Shown here one piece after another: positions 18,944-27,581 of a stretch of DNA of 64,000 nt. Every line of letters begins with the position of its first letter. Positions within the stretch are counted from its first letter, which is position 1. The DNA lies in assembly GCF_030123405.1 (NCBI RefSeq), contig NZ_CP126110.1:4588001-4652000 (forward strand). The letters are read 5' to 3'. Position numbers and translations under genes: made by a program. The stretch comes from Neobacillus sp. WH10 (GTDB taxonomy: Bacteria > Bacillota > Bacilli > Bacillales > Cytobacillaceae). Under the pieces are notes generated by a model, which saw only the letters and a program-made list of their open reading frames with translations, did no database searches and had not been told where the DNA came from.

Positions 18944-19307
18944 GGCTTGCCACCTCCTCCTGATGGGTAACTGCGATATGGATTAATTGTTTTACATGAT
19001 CGTCATCAAGGGAATAATAAACAAGCTTACCCTCTTTGCGATATTTCGCGAGGCCGAGGCTTTTTAAATGTCTTAGGTGATGGGATGCTGTCGCTGTAGT
19101 TGCCCCAACAATATTGGCAACATCACAAACGCATAGCTCCTCTTCAAGCGTCAGCGCATAGGCGATTTTCATGCGAGTTTCATCTGACAAGGCTTTAAAA
19201 AGCTTTGTCACTTCAATTATTTTATTATCTTTTTCCAGCTGCTGCTGTACTCGGGTAGTTTTTTCGTTATCCACACAGGTAATCTCACATACATCATGCT
19301 CTTTCAT
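18936..19307 (-). CDS. cadC: ArsR/SmtB family metal-responsive repressor, CadC-type
   Basis: A 123-residue winged-helix repressor. It has N-terminal metal-ligand cysteines in HDVCEITC (Cys-Glu-Ile-Thr-Cys, CadC-like), the alpha-3 ELCVCDVANIVG motif typical of Cd/Pb sensors, and the recognition helix region TATASHHLRHLKSLGLA. I chose the ATG at 19307, where AAGGAAG is 9 nt upstream; an ATG six codons earlier overlaps that site. Its stop overlaps the GTG start of the ATPase, so the two genes are translationally coupled. It would repress this operon and release it on Cd, Zn or Pb binding. Confidence 0.9.
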   Translation of the reverse strand: MKEHDVCEITCVDNEKTTRVQQQLEKDNKIIEVTKLFKALSDETRMKIAYALTLEEELCVCDVANIVGATTATASHHLRHLKSLGLAKYRKEGKLVYYSLDDDHVKQLIHIAVTHQEEVASRE

Positions 19308-19345
19308 ATTGGTCACTTCCTTCATTCAAATGTTCGTTTGATTAT

Positions 19346-19375
19346 ATAATATTCAAATGAGCATTAGAATGTCAA
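19346..19375 (-). promoter_or_regulatory. Promoter and operator region of cadC-cadA
   Basis: The minus strand has TTGACA (19375-19370), an 18-nt spacer and TATTAT (19351-19346). ATTTGAAT-type half sites, typical of CadC operators, flank the -10 and continue to the start codon (CAAACGAACATTTG). Confidence 0.6.
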
Positions 19376-19386
19376 TGTTTTTTGTA

Positions 19387-19414
19387 TAAAAAAAAGGAAA
19401 CACATTTGGTCTCC
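19387..19414 (-). terminator. Terminator of the cbiMNQO operon
   Basis: A GGAGAC / GTTTCC hairpin with one G-U pair is followed by eight T residues on the minus strand, beyond the cbiO stop. Confidence 0.65.
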
Positions 19415-19424
19415 TCAATGCTAA

Positions 19425-20240
19425 TTATATTATATTTGCTAACCACTTTTTTGCCTCTTCAACTCGAATCGGCATTTCATCTTTATTCCCTTTCCAAATG
19501 GCTGTCATCAATTCAACAATCGGCGGCAGTGTCAAATTTGCCTGTTTCATAATATCATGGCGCCGGAAAAGGGCTCCTGCTTGAAATGTCCCTAAACACT
19601 GACCTTGATGGATGACAATCACATCCTCCGCCCACTCTGCAACAAACTGCATATCATGAGTGGTCACGATCACCGTTTTCCCCTGCTCCTGCAACAGCTG
19701 CAAAATCGATGCCATCCGTTCTTTACCATAGGGGTCAAGAAATGCCATAGGCTCATCCAAGATAAACACATCTGTCTCCATCGCAAGCACCCCGGCAACT
19801 GTGACATGCTTTTTTTGTCCATAGCTTAGCTCGGATGGATTGTCTGTCAGTAAATGCTCAATTCCTAATAGATTGATATATTTTTCTACTCTTGCCTTAA
19901 CATCTGCAGCGGATAATTCCATTTGAACAGGCCCAAACGCAATATCATCTGATACCGTTAATGAAATGAGCTGGTCGTCAGGGTCTTGAAAGACAATGCC
20001 AACATGCTTATATAACTCTTTTCGTAACTTCTTATCAAGCTTCTGATTTCTGAAGAAGATATCCCCTTGCTGCTGGGTATACAACCCATTCAAATGAAAC
20101 AAAATCGTCGACTTTCCTGCTCCGTTCGCGCCGACAATTGCTGTTTTCCTGCCCTCGCGTATCGAAAAGGAAATGTCGCGCAGTATCGGCTTGTCCTTCG
20201 TAAATCCATATGAAACCCCATTAAATCGAAAAATATCCAT
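19425..20240 (-). CDS. cbiO: Nickel/cobalt ECF transporter ATPase
   Basis: A 271-residue ABC ATPase of the energy-coupling-factor group. It has Walker A GANGAGKSTILFHLNG, Q-loop GIVFQDPDDQL, signature LSYGQKKHVTVAG and Walker B VFILDEPMAFLDP; the YGQKK variant is typical of Cbi/Nik ECF ATPases. I start it at the ATG at 20240, with GTAGGAGGAAAG upstream. A longer open frame upstream lies inside cbiQ. The ATG overlaps the cbiQ stop by one base (TAATG). It powers uptake through CbiQ and CbiM. Confidence 0.93.
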   Translation of the reverse strand: MDIFRFNGVSYGFTKDKPILRDISFSIREGRKTAIVGANGAGKSTILFHLNGLYTQQQGDIFFRNQKLDKKLRKELYKHVGIVFQDPDDQLISLTVSDDIAFGPVQMELSAADVKARVEKYINLLGIEHLLTDNPSELSYGQKKHVTVAGVLAMETDVFILDEPMAFLDPYGKERMASILQLLQEQGKTVIVTTHDMQFVAEWAEDVIVIHQGQCLGTFQAGALFRRHDIMKQANLTLPPIVELMTAIWKGNKDEMPIRVEEAKKWLANII

Positions 20241-20926
20241 TATTGCTTTCCTCCTACAAAAAACAAGCAAAGAAGGCATCCGACCCACAAAGCTCCATGC
20301 ATCCACTCATATGCAGGGACAAATTCTGTTTTCATTGCCTTTCGTTCCCCTTTATAGCCCTTACTTAACATCCCTAAATAAATCCGTTCCGAGCGTTGAA
20401 AGGAGCGAAGCAGCAGGCTTCCTAACAGCCCGCCTAATACCCGGTATTTTTTTACTTGAAACCATTTACCTGTATAAAAACCTCTACTTCTCAGACTTAA
20501 CAGCATTTGCCGCACCTCACCTCGAAATACGTCCATAAATCGCAATGTAAACATGATGAGTTCTATAAAAATCGATGGCAGCCGAAGTTCAGCTAACACT
20601 TGTAAAAATGGGATTATACCCATCCGGTAAAACAAAAAGGTGAGCACCTGGGCGACAAACAGCAAACGTCCACTATATTGAAGCGCCTTAATCCAGCCAT
20701 GTCCCCCTTCATAAAGCGGGAAGAATAGAAACGTAAACAGCATAAAGAAGGCGATGGGCTTTAACTGTTTAACAAACGCACGAAGCGGAATTCGATAAAT
20801 AAGGAGGAGCAGTGTACCTATGACGAGATTTCCCCCAATCATCACAAGATCCTTCGGTAAAACACCTAGAATGATCATGAAAAGGGACATCACCACTTTT
20901 ACCCTTGGCTTCGGCTGCGCGATCAT
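20240..20926 (-). CDS. cbiQ: ECF transporter transmembrane subunit CbiQ
   Basis: A 228-residue T-component with about five membrane segments and the two Ala-Arg-Gly type coupling helices, seen here as SLRSRGFYTGK and RSERIYLGMLSKGYKGE. These bind the ATPase grooves. The start is the ATG at 20926, which overlaps the cbiN stop (ATGA). Longer upstream frames lie within cbiN and are not used. It works with CbiM, CbiN and CbiO. Confidence 0.9.
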   Translation of the reverse strand: MIAQPKPRVKVVMSLFMIILGVLPKDLVMIGGNLVIGTLLLLIYRIPLRAFVKQLKPIAFFMLFTFLFFPLYEGGHGWIKALQYSGRLLFVAQVLTFLFYRMGIIPFLQVLAELRLPSIFIELIMFTLRFMDVFRGEVRQMLLSLRSRGFYTGKWFQVKKYRVLGGLLGSLLLRSFQRSERIYLGMLSKGYKGERKAMKTEFVPAYEWMHGALWVGCLLCLFFVGGKQ

Positions 20927-21198
20927 CTGCGTTTTCCAACCAATTTTCCTAGCAAGAGAAAGATGACAAACGTTAACGCCACACCAATGATACCAGCAAG
21001 ACTTGATGACACCCATGAATCCACGCCTGGTATAGCGTAATCAGGAAGTGGGGAATGAAGATACGATGTTGCTCGGTCAATAAATCCCAGCTGTTCGCCT
21101 GCCTTTTCGTAGCCATCCGGATGCTCGGAAGCAAGTAAAGATACAGCACCGGCAATAAAGACCGTGACCGCGATCCAAAGAAAAATCCTTTTCTTCAT
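20923..21198 (-). CDS. cbiN: ECF nickel/cobalt transporter small subunit (CbiN/PDGLE type)
   Basis: A 91-residue protein with two membrane helices. The loop reads SEHPDGYEKAGEQLGF, the PDGLE-domain signature of CbiN/NikN accessory subunits. It overlaps both neighbours by 4 nt (cbiM upstream, cbiQ downstream), giving strict cbiMNQO order. It is required for metal uptake along with CbiM. Confidence 0.88.
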   Translation of the reverse strand: MKKRIFLWIAVTVFIAGAVSLLASEHPDGYEKAGEQLGFIDRATSYLHSPLPDYAIPGVDSWVSSSLAGIIGVALTFVIFLLLGKLVGKRR

Positions 21199-21830
21199 CG
21201 TATTCTCTCCTCTCTGCCACCAAGGAAAAATGATGAACGGCGTGCAAACGGAACGACCGCTCCTGTTATTAAACCTTCACCTATACCAATTATCGCATGC
21301 CATAGAATAAGTGTTTGTAATGCCAATTGATAGGAAACGACATGTGACGCTCCAAGCTGAAGGGCGGCAAATACTGCAGTGACGACAACTGACACCCAGC
21401 CACCGATAAATATCGTTACCGAAACAGGTACCTTACTGTTTCGTAAAAGTCTATAAACAACCGAAGCAGCTAGCGGCGCAATGATAGCCATATTTAGGAT
21501 ATTAACACCTAATACACTGATACCGCCATCCTGGAACACGACTGCTTGAATCGTAACCACGGTTGTCATTATAAGCGTTGTCGGCCAGAAGCCAAACAGA
21601 TAGGCAGCCAGTGCTCCTCCAATCAAATGGCCGGATGCTGCCGCGCCTAATAGTGGAAAATTCACCATTTGTGCTGCAAAGATAAAGGCCGCCATGACGC
21701 CCATAATCGGGACAGCTGTATGTTCAAGGTTCTTTTTTGATTCTTGAACACTCTTGGCAAGGACGACAACTGATACAGCTGCACCAGCTGCTAAAATAGT
21801 TGGACTTAATATCCCATCAGGAATGTGCAT
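21195..21830 (-). CDS. cbiM: ECF transporter substrate-binding subunit CbiM/NikM
   Basis: A 211-residue membrane protein with seven hydrophobic segments. I start it at the ATG at 21830 because the CbiM/NikM family begins MHIPDG, whose N-terminal amine and His2 coordinate the metal ion. AAAAGGAGAAT precedes this ATG. A start six codons upstream would bury the site. Further motifs are GHLIGGALAAYLFG and GIGEGLITG. Divergent nikR suggests nickel as the substrate rather than cobalt, which is an inference. Confidence 0.92.
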   Translation of the reverse strand: MHIPDGILSPTILAAGAAVSVVVLAKSVQESKKNLEHTAVPIMGVMAAFIFAAQMVNFPLLGAAASGHLIGGALAAYLFGFWPTTLIMTTVVTIQAVVFQDGGISVLGVNILNMAIIAPLAASVVYRLLRNSKVPVSVTIFIGGWVSVVVTAVFAALQLGASHVVSYQLALQTLILWHAIIGIGEGLITGAVVPFARRSSFFLGGREERIR

Positions 21831-22102
21831 AACAATTCTCCTTTTCATGATTTTTTCTTTTTAACGAAAAACGTAAATGAGGTTTCATGCCATCATCTAC
21901 TATGAAAATACAATTAATTCAAAGATCTAACCTAACATAATAAAGGCGGTGTGAGCAGAGCCGTACTTCTCTTCATTCGAGGTGCAAAATGTATTTTTTT
22001 CACTGCGAGGAGATATACTGTTACCTTTTTGCGGCGCTCCGCCCCTTTTCCATACAAAATATTTATGATATCTTTACGATATATGGAAGGAGGCAACCTA
22101 CT

Positions 22103-22522
22103 TTGACTTCAAAAAACTTAAGTCGGTTTGGCGTATCTATGGAAGAAAGCTTACTCGAAAGCTTCGACCAATTAATTGAAGAGAAAGGGTATAAAACTCG
22201 CTCTGAAGCTGTCCGTGATTTAATCCGCGAAAAGCTAGTCAAGAATAAATGGGAACAAGATGATCATGAGGTTGCCGGATGTCTCCTAATCTTTTATGAT
22301 CATCATCAACGCCATCTTATGGAAGAATTAACAACGATTCAGCACGATTACCATGATGCGATTTTAGCGACGACACATTTTCACCTTGATCATCATAATT
22401 GCCTCGAGATGATTGTTGTTCGAGGGAATACCAAAAATATCCGTACTTTACGAGATCAAATACTTAGTTTAAAAGGGGTAAAGTATGGTCAACTGTCCGT
22501 TTCCCCTGTAACCGAGCCTTAA
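22103..22522 (+). CDS. nikR: Nickel-responsive regulator NikR
   Basis: A 139-residue ribbon-helix-helix repressor. The N-terminal RHH domain reads LSRFGVSMEESLLESFD...KTRSEAVRDLIRE. The C-terminal ACT-like nickel domain has THFHLDHHNCLEMIVVRG, with the His-x-His-x5-Cys ligands conserved. The start is TTG at 22103, with GGAAGGAGG 7 nt upstream; the open frame extends 38 codons further but has no homology there. It is divergent from cbiMNQO, which it presumably controls. An ATATC/GATAT inverted repeat at 22068-22082 could be an operator. Confidence 0.9.
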   Translation: MTSKNLSRFGVSMEESLLESFDQLIEEKGYKTRSEAVRDLIREKLVKNKWEQDDHEVAGCLLIFYDHHQRHLMEELTTIQHDYHDAILATTHFHLDHHNCLEMIVVRGNTKNIRTLRDQILSLKGVKYGQLSVSPVTEP

Positions 22523-22600
22523 TCGTGTTACTTTTTAATTAAATCGTAACACTAATAACTGTTAATGAATTATACAATATGTGTCAATTTTTAAAATTAT

Positions 22601-22636
22601 AAAAGGAGAGCCATAAAAAACAGGCTCTCCTTTTTA
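22601..22636. terminator. Bidirectional terminator between nikR and cydS
   Basis: AAAAGGAGAGCC and GGCTCTCCTTTTT are perfect complements around an A-rich loop, between the convergent nikR and cyd operons. Confidence 0.88.
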
Positions 22637-22670
22637 CTGCACTACTTCATTTATTTACGCAGCAATTATT

Positions 22671-22775
22671 TTATTTTTTCACCGCATCATCTTTTGGTGC
22701 AATCCAGAACGCACCTAAGATAGAAGCAATAAGAACAAGAAATGGTGCATAAAACATCAGAAAATTGTCTAACAA
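22671..22775 (-). CDS. cydS: CydS, small subunit of cytochrome bd oxidase
   Basis: A 34-residue single-span peptide starting at TTG 22775: LLDNFLMFYAPFLVLIASIL, then GAFWIAPKDDAVKK. It resembles Geobacillus CydS (FYAP near the start, a helix with AFW, then a short KD tail). It lies 15 nt after cydB, and a G-rich ribosome site (AAGGGGGGG) precedes it. CydS packs against CydA in the oxidase membrane core. Its small size means gene callers usually miss it. Confidence 0.8.
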   Translation of the reverse strand: MLDNFLMFYAPFLVLIASILGAFWIAPKDDAVKK

Positions 22776-22789
22776 TTTTTGGCCCCCCC

Positions 22790-23815
22790 TTAAGCATGGT
22801 CATTTTGATCGCCTTGTACATATGCTTTATTAAACAAGAACAGTCTAAGCAAAAGATACATCGATGGCAGGAGCAAGCAAAGCCCGGCAATAAACGCAAT
22901 CACCAGCGCGGTGGCCATCGCTTGGTTCGTAAAGCTGTCATATATCGTTAAATACGGATACATTAAATAGGGATAATGAGAAATTCCATAGGCTAAAAAG
23001 GCGAGTGTAAATTGACCCACCAACAACCAAAATGCTAAGCCATAGGCAATCCGCTGCCAAAGTAAATAAACGGTCCCCGCGAAGAAAATCAATGAAAGTC
23101 CAAAAAGCCACCAAACATCGACTAATCGCTCATAATGTTCCGGATTATGATCCTTCATTTCCACAATTATACCGCCAGCGGTGATGATTGCAGGTACCGC
23201 CCATACCAGTGCATATTTTCGCAACAGATTTGCAGCCTGTCTGTCTTTCGCTTTTTGAGCATACCATGTTAAAAACACGGCGGAAATATATAAGACAGAT
23301 GTCAGACTGAGAACAACAATACTCCAAGATAATGGGCTTGTAAACAAAGCCCAATAATCAAGTACCGGTCCAGAATCCTCCAAGGTAACAAAGCCGCCCT
23401 CAGAAATCGTCAAAACGATTGATAAGGACGCTGGAATAAATAATCCCGTCAAACCGTACAGAATGGTGTAACGTTTATGCTTCAATCCCCCATAGGTACT
23501 GAACGCATAATACGCACCGCGGATCGCCAAGAGAATGATAGCAATGCTGGCCGGTACAAGTAAGGTTGAGCCATAATAATAAGCAGTTTTCGGAAAAAAT
23601 CCAACAATCCCGACAAAGAAAAAGACGAGAAAGACGTTTGTGACTTCCCAAACAGGTGATAAATAACGTTGAATCACTTTCGTTAAAATATGACCTTTGC
23701 CTGTCAACGTACTGAAGGCATTAAAAAACCCTGCTCCAAAGTCAATCGATGCGACGATAATGTACCCAAATAGAAAAACACCCAATACAGTAATACCAAG
23801 GATTTCAAGTGTCAT
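22790..23815 (-). CDS. cydB: Cytochrome bd ubiquinol/menaquinol oxidase subunit II
   Basis: A 341-residue protein with nine hydrophobic segments. The CydB family start VFLFGYIIVASIDFGAGFF and the conserved region SPVWEVTNVFLVFFFVG are present, with FPKTAYYYGSTLL further on. It abuts cydA (start overlapping its stop) and is followed by cydS. The oxidase reduces O2 to water at low oxygen. No cydCD genes are in the window. Confidence 0.95.
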   Translation of the reverse strand: MTLEILGITVLGVFLFGYIIVASIDFGAGFFNAFSTLTGKGHILTKVIQRYLSPVWEVTNVFLVFFFVGIVGFFPKTAYYYGSTLLVPASIAIILLAIRGAYYAFSTYGGLKHKRYTILYGLTGLFIPASLSIVLTISEGGFVTLEDSGPVLDYWALFTSPLSWSIVVLSLTSVLYISAVFLTWYAQKAKDRQAANLLRKYALVWAVPAIITAGGIIVEMKDHNPEHYERLVDVWWLFGLSLIFFAGTVYLLWQRIAYGLAFWLLVGQFTLAFLAYGISHYPYLMYPYLTIYDSFTNQAMATALVIAFIAGLCLLLPSMYLLLRLFLFNKAYVQGDQNDHA

Positions 23816-25158
23816 TACATGTCACCAGCCTTATCCGCTGCCCGATCAGCTAATTCCTGTTCCACCGGATTACTGCGGAACATCCGCCATAATACGAACA
23901 CACTGCCAATCCCAAGGATGAGATATAATCCGGCAAACAGCCATAGCATCGTATCCACTTGTCCGCTTGAGGTAGCAGCATCCTTTGTCCGCATAATCCC
24001 ACGCAATATCCACGGCTGGCGCCCTACTTCGTCGAGCCACCAGCCTGCTTCAATCGCGATAATCGCCAGGGGACCGCCCAGCACCATCAGCCAGTTAAAC
24101 CATTTTGCAAAAATAAACCGCCAATTTCGCCAAGTACCAACTACATATACCAATGATAAGGCAGTCAGCCACATCCCGATTGTTACCATTAAATCGAACA
24201 AATAATGAATATAAAGCGGCGGCACGTCAGCCTTGTTAAATTGATCTAATCCGATAACTTCCGCATTTAGGCTGCTATGGGCTAAGAAGCTTAGTCCATA
24301 TGGGATTTTAATGGCATACTTCACTTCCTCATCATCAAGGACACCATACAAAATTAGCGGTGCTCCTTTTTCAGTTTCAAAATGCCACTCCGCAGCGGCT
24401 AATTTTTCCGGTTGATATTCTGCTAAATACTTTCCGGAAAAATCGCCAAGCACCGTTGTGGCAATCGAAAAAATAAGCCCGAGTTTCATTGTTAAAAATA
24501 ACGCCTTTTGATGGTACACGTGATTGGATCCCTTCAGCAGACGAAAAGCGCCGATGGAAGCTAGTACAAAGGCCGAGGTCATATAAGCTGTTACCACCAC
24601 ATGAGCTACCTTTGTCGGCATCGCAGGGTTAAACATCGCTAAGAGCGGGCTTACATTCACCAGTTGACCGTTAACCAGGTCAAAGCCTTGCGGTGCATTC
24701 ATAAACGCATTCACAATTGTGATAAACACAGCGGAAATAGAGGCACCCAACGCAACAGGAATCAGGAGCAGTAAATGCTTTTTCTGATTCTCAAATCGAT
24801 CCCAAGTATATATGTATATTCCTAAAAAAATGGCCTCAAAAAAGAAGGCGAAGGTTTCCAAAAATAATGGCAGGGCAATCGTATTTCCCGCCAGCTCCAT
24901 AAAATTTGGCCATAACAAGGAGAGCTGCAGGCCGATTGCTGTCCCGGTCACAACCCCAACCGCCACGGTAATTACGAACCCACGCGTCCACCGTCTCGCA
25001 AGTAAAATATAATGCTCGTCGTTTTTCTTAATCCCGACCCATTGGGCAATCATAATCATCAGCGGTATACCGACACCAATGGTTGCATAAATGATGTGGA
25101 AGGATAAGGTCAATTCTGTTAGCACTCGGCTGAAAAAAACTGTTTCTTCATTTCCCAT
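23815..25158 (-). CDS. cydA: Cytochrome bd oxidase subunit I
   Basis: A 447-residue subunit carrying hemes b558, b595 and d. Seen are the axial His in LSFHIIYATIGVGIP, the Q-loop start EKLAAAEWHFETE, and the conserved GRQPWILRGIMRT motif near the C-terminus (GRQPW). The Q-loop is short, as in Gram-positive enzymes. A two-component gene pair lies upstream on the same strand with a 230-nt gap, so cydA probably has its own promoter. I found no convincing Rex box there. Confidence 0.96.
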   Translation of the reverse strand: MGNEETVFFSRVLTELTLSFHIIYATIGVGIPLMIMIAQWVGIKKNDEHYILLARRWTRGFVITVAVGVVTGTAIGLQLSLLWPNFMELAGNTIALPLFLETFAFFFEAIFLGIYIYTWDRFENQKKHLLLLIPVALGASISAVFITIVNAFMNAPQGFDLVNGQLVNVSPLLAMFNPAMPTKVAHVVVTAYMTSAFVLASIGAFRLLKGSNHVYHQKALFLTMKLGLIFSIATTVLGDFSGKYLAEYQPEKLAAAEWHFETEKGAPLILYGVLDDEEVKYAIKIPYGLSFLAHSSLNAEVIGLDQFNKADVPPLYIHYLFDLMVTIGMWLTALSLVYVVGTWRNWRFIFAKWFNWLMVLGGPLAIIAIEAGWWLDEVGRQPWILRGIMRTKDAATSSGQVDTMLWLFAGLYLILGIGSVFVLWRMFRSNPVEQELADRAADKAGDM

Positions 25159-25391
25159 TACCTGCCCCCCTTAATTTGCGTGCCTTTCCAGCAAATAATT
25201 GAAAAAAACTGAACACCTAGAACTTTTACACAACTACCCTCAGCCTGAAAAAATTCGTCCAATCATCGCTAGTCCTAAAATGGACGCTACAATAAAGGAC
25301 AGCCAAATAAGCTTTCGTTCTTGTTTTTTATAAATGGGAATCGCCCCCAATGCTCAGAATGTAAAACACTCCCCTATTAATGTACCCAATT

Positions 25392-26036
25392 TTATTTTGT
25401 AATATATTTAACTGCATACGAAGCGAGCTGGACCCTGTTTTCGAGACAGAGCTTTTCCAGTAAGTTTTTGATGTGGTTTTTTACCGTATTCTCAGCGATA
25501 AACAGGTTTTCGGCAATCTGCTTGTTAGTTAACCCTTCTGAAACTAATAGAAGAATTTCTTTTTCTCTCGGGGTCAATGAACTAATCGCTGGTGTGTTCT
25601 GCAAATCGCGCTCGCGAAATTGATAAAGTAATTTTCCGGCCATATCCCTTGTAGCCACGTTCGAGCCGTCTACAATTGAACGAAGATACTGGAGCCAATC
25701 ATCCGGGTCCATATTTTTTAATAAATAACCCTGGGCCCCGTACTGAATACTTGTAAATAAATCTCCGACATTGTCGGAGACACTTAAAATAATTACTTTT
25801 ATGAACGGATATTTTTCCTTGATGATTTTCGTTGCCGCTAAGCCATCCAAAACCGGCATTTCAATATCAATTAATAAAATGTCGGGAAGATGTTCGGCGC
25901 AGAGGTCAATGGCTTCCTTGCCATTCTTGGCTTGACCGACAATTGTAAAAAGAGGTTCTTCTTCAAGAATTTCCATAATTGCCTGCCTTGCATGGGGGTG
26001 ATCATCAGCGATTAAAACTCGATAAGGAACCATCAT
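25392..26036 (-). CDS. NarL/LuxR family response regulator
   Basis: A 214-residue regulator. The receiver domain has acidic pair ADDH, phosphoacceptor Asp in LLIDIEMPVLDGL (about residue 56), and switch residues in VIILSVSD. The C-terminal LuxR-type HTH is SSLTPREKEILLLVSEGLTN followed by KQIAENLFIAENTVKNHIKN. Its start overlaps the sensor kinase stop by 4 nt. The pair follows nosFY on the same strand and precedes cydABS, so a role in respiratory control is plausible but not shown. Confidence 0.9.
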   Translation of the reverse strand: MMVPYRVLIADDHPHARQAIMEILEEEPLFTIVGQAKNGKEAIDLCAEHLPDILLIDIEMPVLDGLAATKIIKEKYPFIKVIILSVSDNVGDLFTSIQYGAQGYLLKNMDPDDWLQYLRSIVDGSNVATRDMAGKLLYQFRERDLQNTPAISSLTPREKEILLLVSEGLTNKQIAENLFIAENTVKNHIKNLLEKLCLENRVQLASYAVKYITK

Positions 26037-26827
26037 TTATCGCTCCCTTTTACCATTATTTTTGTCCCGTGATTTTTCTCAGAGGAGATTTCAAGCACCG
26101 CATCAATTTTTTCAACACGCTCTTTTAACATGACGAGACCATATTGATTCAGACTCCGTTCATTTTTCGAAAACCCTTTTCCATCATCTTCAATTTTCAT
26201 TTCCCAACCATTTGGAATCATCTGAAGCAGTAACCCGGCGGATTGTGCTTCAGAGTGTTTTCGGATATTGGTAAATGCCTCTTGGATAATTCCAAAGAGC
26301 TGAACCTCTTCCGAAGGACTAAAATAGCCTTCCGTTATCTGGATGGAAACATTTGTTTCAATCCCGGAAACTGTACTCCATTCAATTAACCAATTCTCTA
26401 CCCGTTTTGGAAAGGAAATCATCTCTAAAGGGTTCACACGCAAATTATAAATCGCCTGCCTGAGATTTGCGTCGATGGAATTGACGAGACCACTCGCTTC
26501 ATATATTTTTCCCTTTTTTAAATTTACCTTAAGTAAAAATAAAGTCTGAGCAATATTATCGTGTAACTCCTTTGCCAGCCGTTCTCTTTCTTCATAAACA
26601 GCGCGCATTTCCCGCTCAGTTGCCAAACGATGGTTTTTTTCCTCAATCATCTTAAACATCCAGGTGGAAAACACATAGGAAACGGCTAATGTTAAAAGGA
26701 TAATTAAGTAATTCCCTGTCTCCATTGACATATGATACAATAATACACTATGTCGGATGAGCTCAAAGCTCCCAATGAGCAGGGGAGGTATTATAATTGT
26801 AAGAATTTTTAATGTACGAAAAGACAT
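26033..26827 (-). CDS. NarX/DesK-type sensor histidine kinase
   Basis: A 264-residue membrane kinase with two short membrane segments (residues about 8-50) and no large sensor domain. It has the HisKA_3 dimerisation motif ERERLAKELHDNIAQTLF, with His at the phosphorylation site, and an ATPase domain ending in IEDDGKGFSKNERSLNQYGL. I start it at the ATG at 26827, preceded by AGAGGGG at 8 nt. Longer frames overlap the ABC gene upstream. The sensor resembles intramembrane-sensing kinases (LiaS/DesK). Confidence 0.85.
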   Translation of the reverse strand: MSFRTLKILTIIIPPLLIGSFELIRHSVLLYHMSMETGNYLIILLTLAVSYVFSTWMFKMIEEKNHRLATEREMRAVYEERERLAKELHDNIAQTLFLLKVNLKKGKIYEASGLVNSIDANLRQAIYNLRVNPLEMISFPKRVENWLIEWSTVSGIETNVSIQITEGYFSPSEEVQLFGIIQEAFTNIRKHSEAQSAGLLLQMIPNGWEMKIEDDGKGFSKNERSLNQYGLVMLKERVEKIDAVLEISSEKNHGTKIMVKGSDK

Positions 26828-26879
26828 CCTTATGGCCCCTCTACTTCCTAATATCTCCATTAAAGCACATCTGCGCGGA

Positions 26880-27581
26880 TTATTCCTCCTTTTGGCGATA
26901 GCGGCCAAGAAGCTCCACCATAAATTGTTTCGGATTAACATGATCATTTCGGATCGCTTCTGTCATCCTTCCATTTTCCATAAAGATGACCTGGTCAGCC
27001 ACTTCGGCGGCGACATCCATCATATGAGTGGAAAAAATAATCGTCGTACCGCTCTGTTTTATTTTTTTTAGCAAATCAATAAATACATCAATCCAGTACG
27101 GATCCAGGCCATTTGTCGGTTCATCAAGAATCAACACGGAGGGGTTTGCGAGCCATGCCTGTCCAAATAACAGCCTTTGGCGCATCCCTTTTGACAAGTG
27201 TTTAATCATTTCATCTTTTTTGGCAGCTAACCCAAGTATGTGGATTACTTCCATGACCCGGGACTTTGAAACCTTTCGAAACGATCCATAAAAAGTTAAA
27301 AACTCCGTGACAGTCAGCGTTTCTTGGGCAAAAAATTCATCCGGCATATATCCGATAAACGAAACATACTGCTTTCGATTTTGCTTGATATCAATATGAT
27401 TAATCAAAACGGTGCCATCACCTGTGGCGGAAATGCCGGCAATCATCTGAAGCAAGGTGCTTTTCCCGGCACCGTTTCCACCACAGAGGACAATGCACTC
27501 ACCATCCTCTGCTGTTAACGAGAACGGATAAAGGGCGGTTTTATGTTTAAATACCTTGGAAACATTTTTTATATCGATCAT
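26880..27581 (-). CDS. nosF: ABC transporter ATPase, NosF-like
   Basis: A 233-residue ATPase. Walker A is GGNGAGKSTLLQMIAG, signature HLSKGMRQRLLFGQAWL, Walker B VLILDEPTNGLDP. The start is the ATG at 27581 with AAGAAGGAGAT upstream, overlapping the stop of the permease gene (ATGA). With the permease and the NosD and NosL genes upstream it forms the nosDFYL set that serves copper-site assembly or sulfur supply for nitrous oxide reductase. The nosZ gene itself is not in the window. Confidence 0.8.
   Translation of the reverse strand: MIDIKNVSKVFKHKTALYPFSLTAEDGECIVLCGGNGAGKSTLLQMIAGISATGDGTVLINHIDIKQNRKQYVSFIGYMPDEFFAQETLTVTEFLTFYGSFRKVSKSRVMEVIHILGLAAKKDEMIKHLSKGMRQRLLFGQAWLANPSVLILDEPTNGLDPYWIDVFIDLLKKIKQSGTTIIFSTHMMDVAAEVADQVIFMENGRMTEAIRNDHVNPKQFMVELLGRYRQKEE

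Noticed and set aside
22060..22085. NikR operator ATATC-N5-GATAT
   Set aside because: It does not match the known NikR half-site and spacing. Mentioned only as a possibility under nikR.
25240..25350. Small frame LGAIPIYKKQERKLIWLSFI... with an in-frame UGA six bases before its TTG, considered as a third Sec gene
   Set aside because: No ribosome site at useful distance from a start, no CxxC context, and no hairpin at the right distance after the UGA. It may be a decayed or real small membrane gene, but the evidence is too weak.
25159..25391. Rex box upstream of cydA
   Set aside because: No TTGTGAA-N6-TTCACAA-like sequence was seen.
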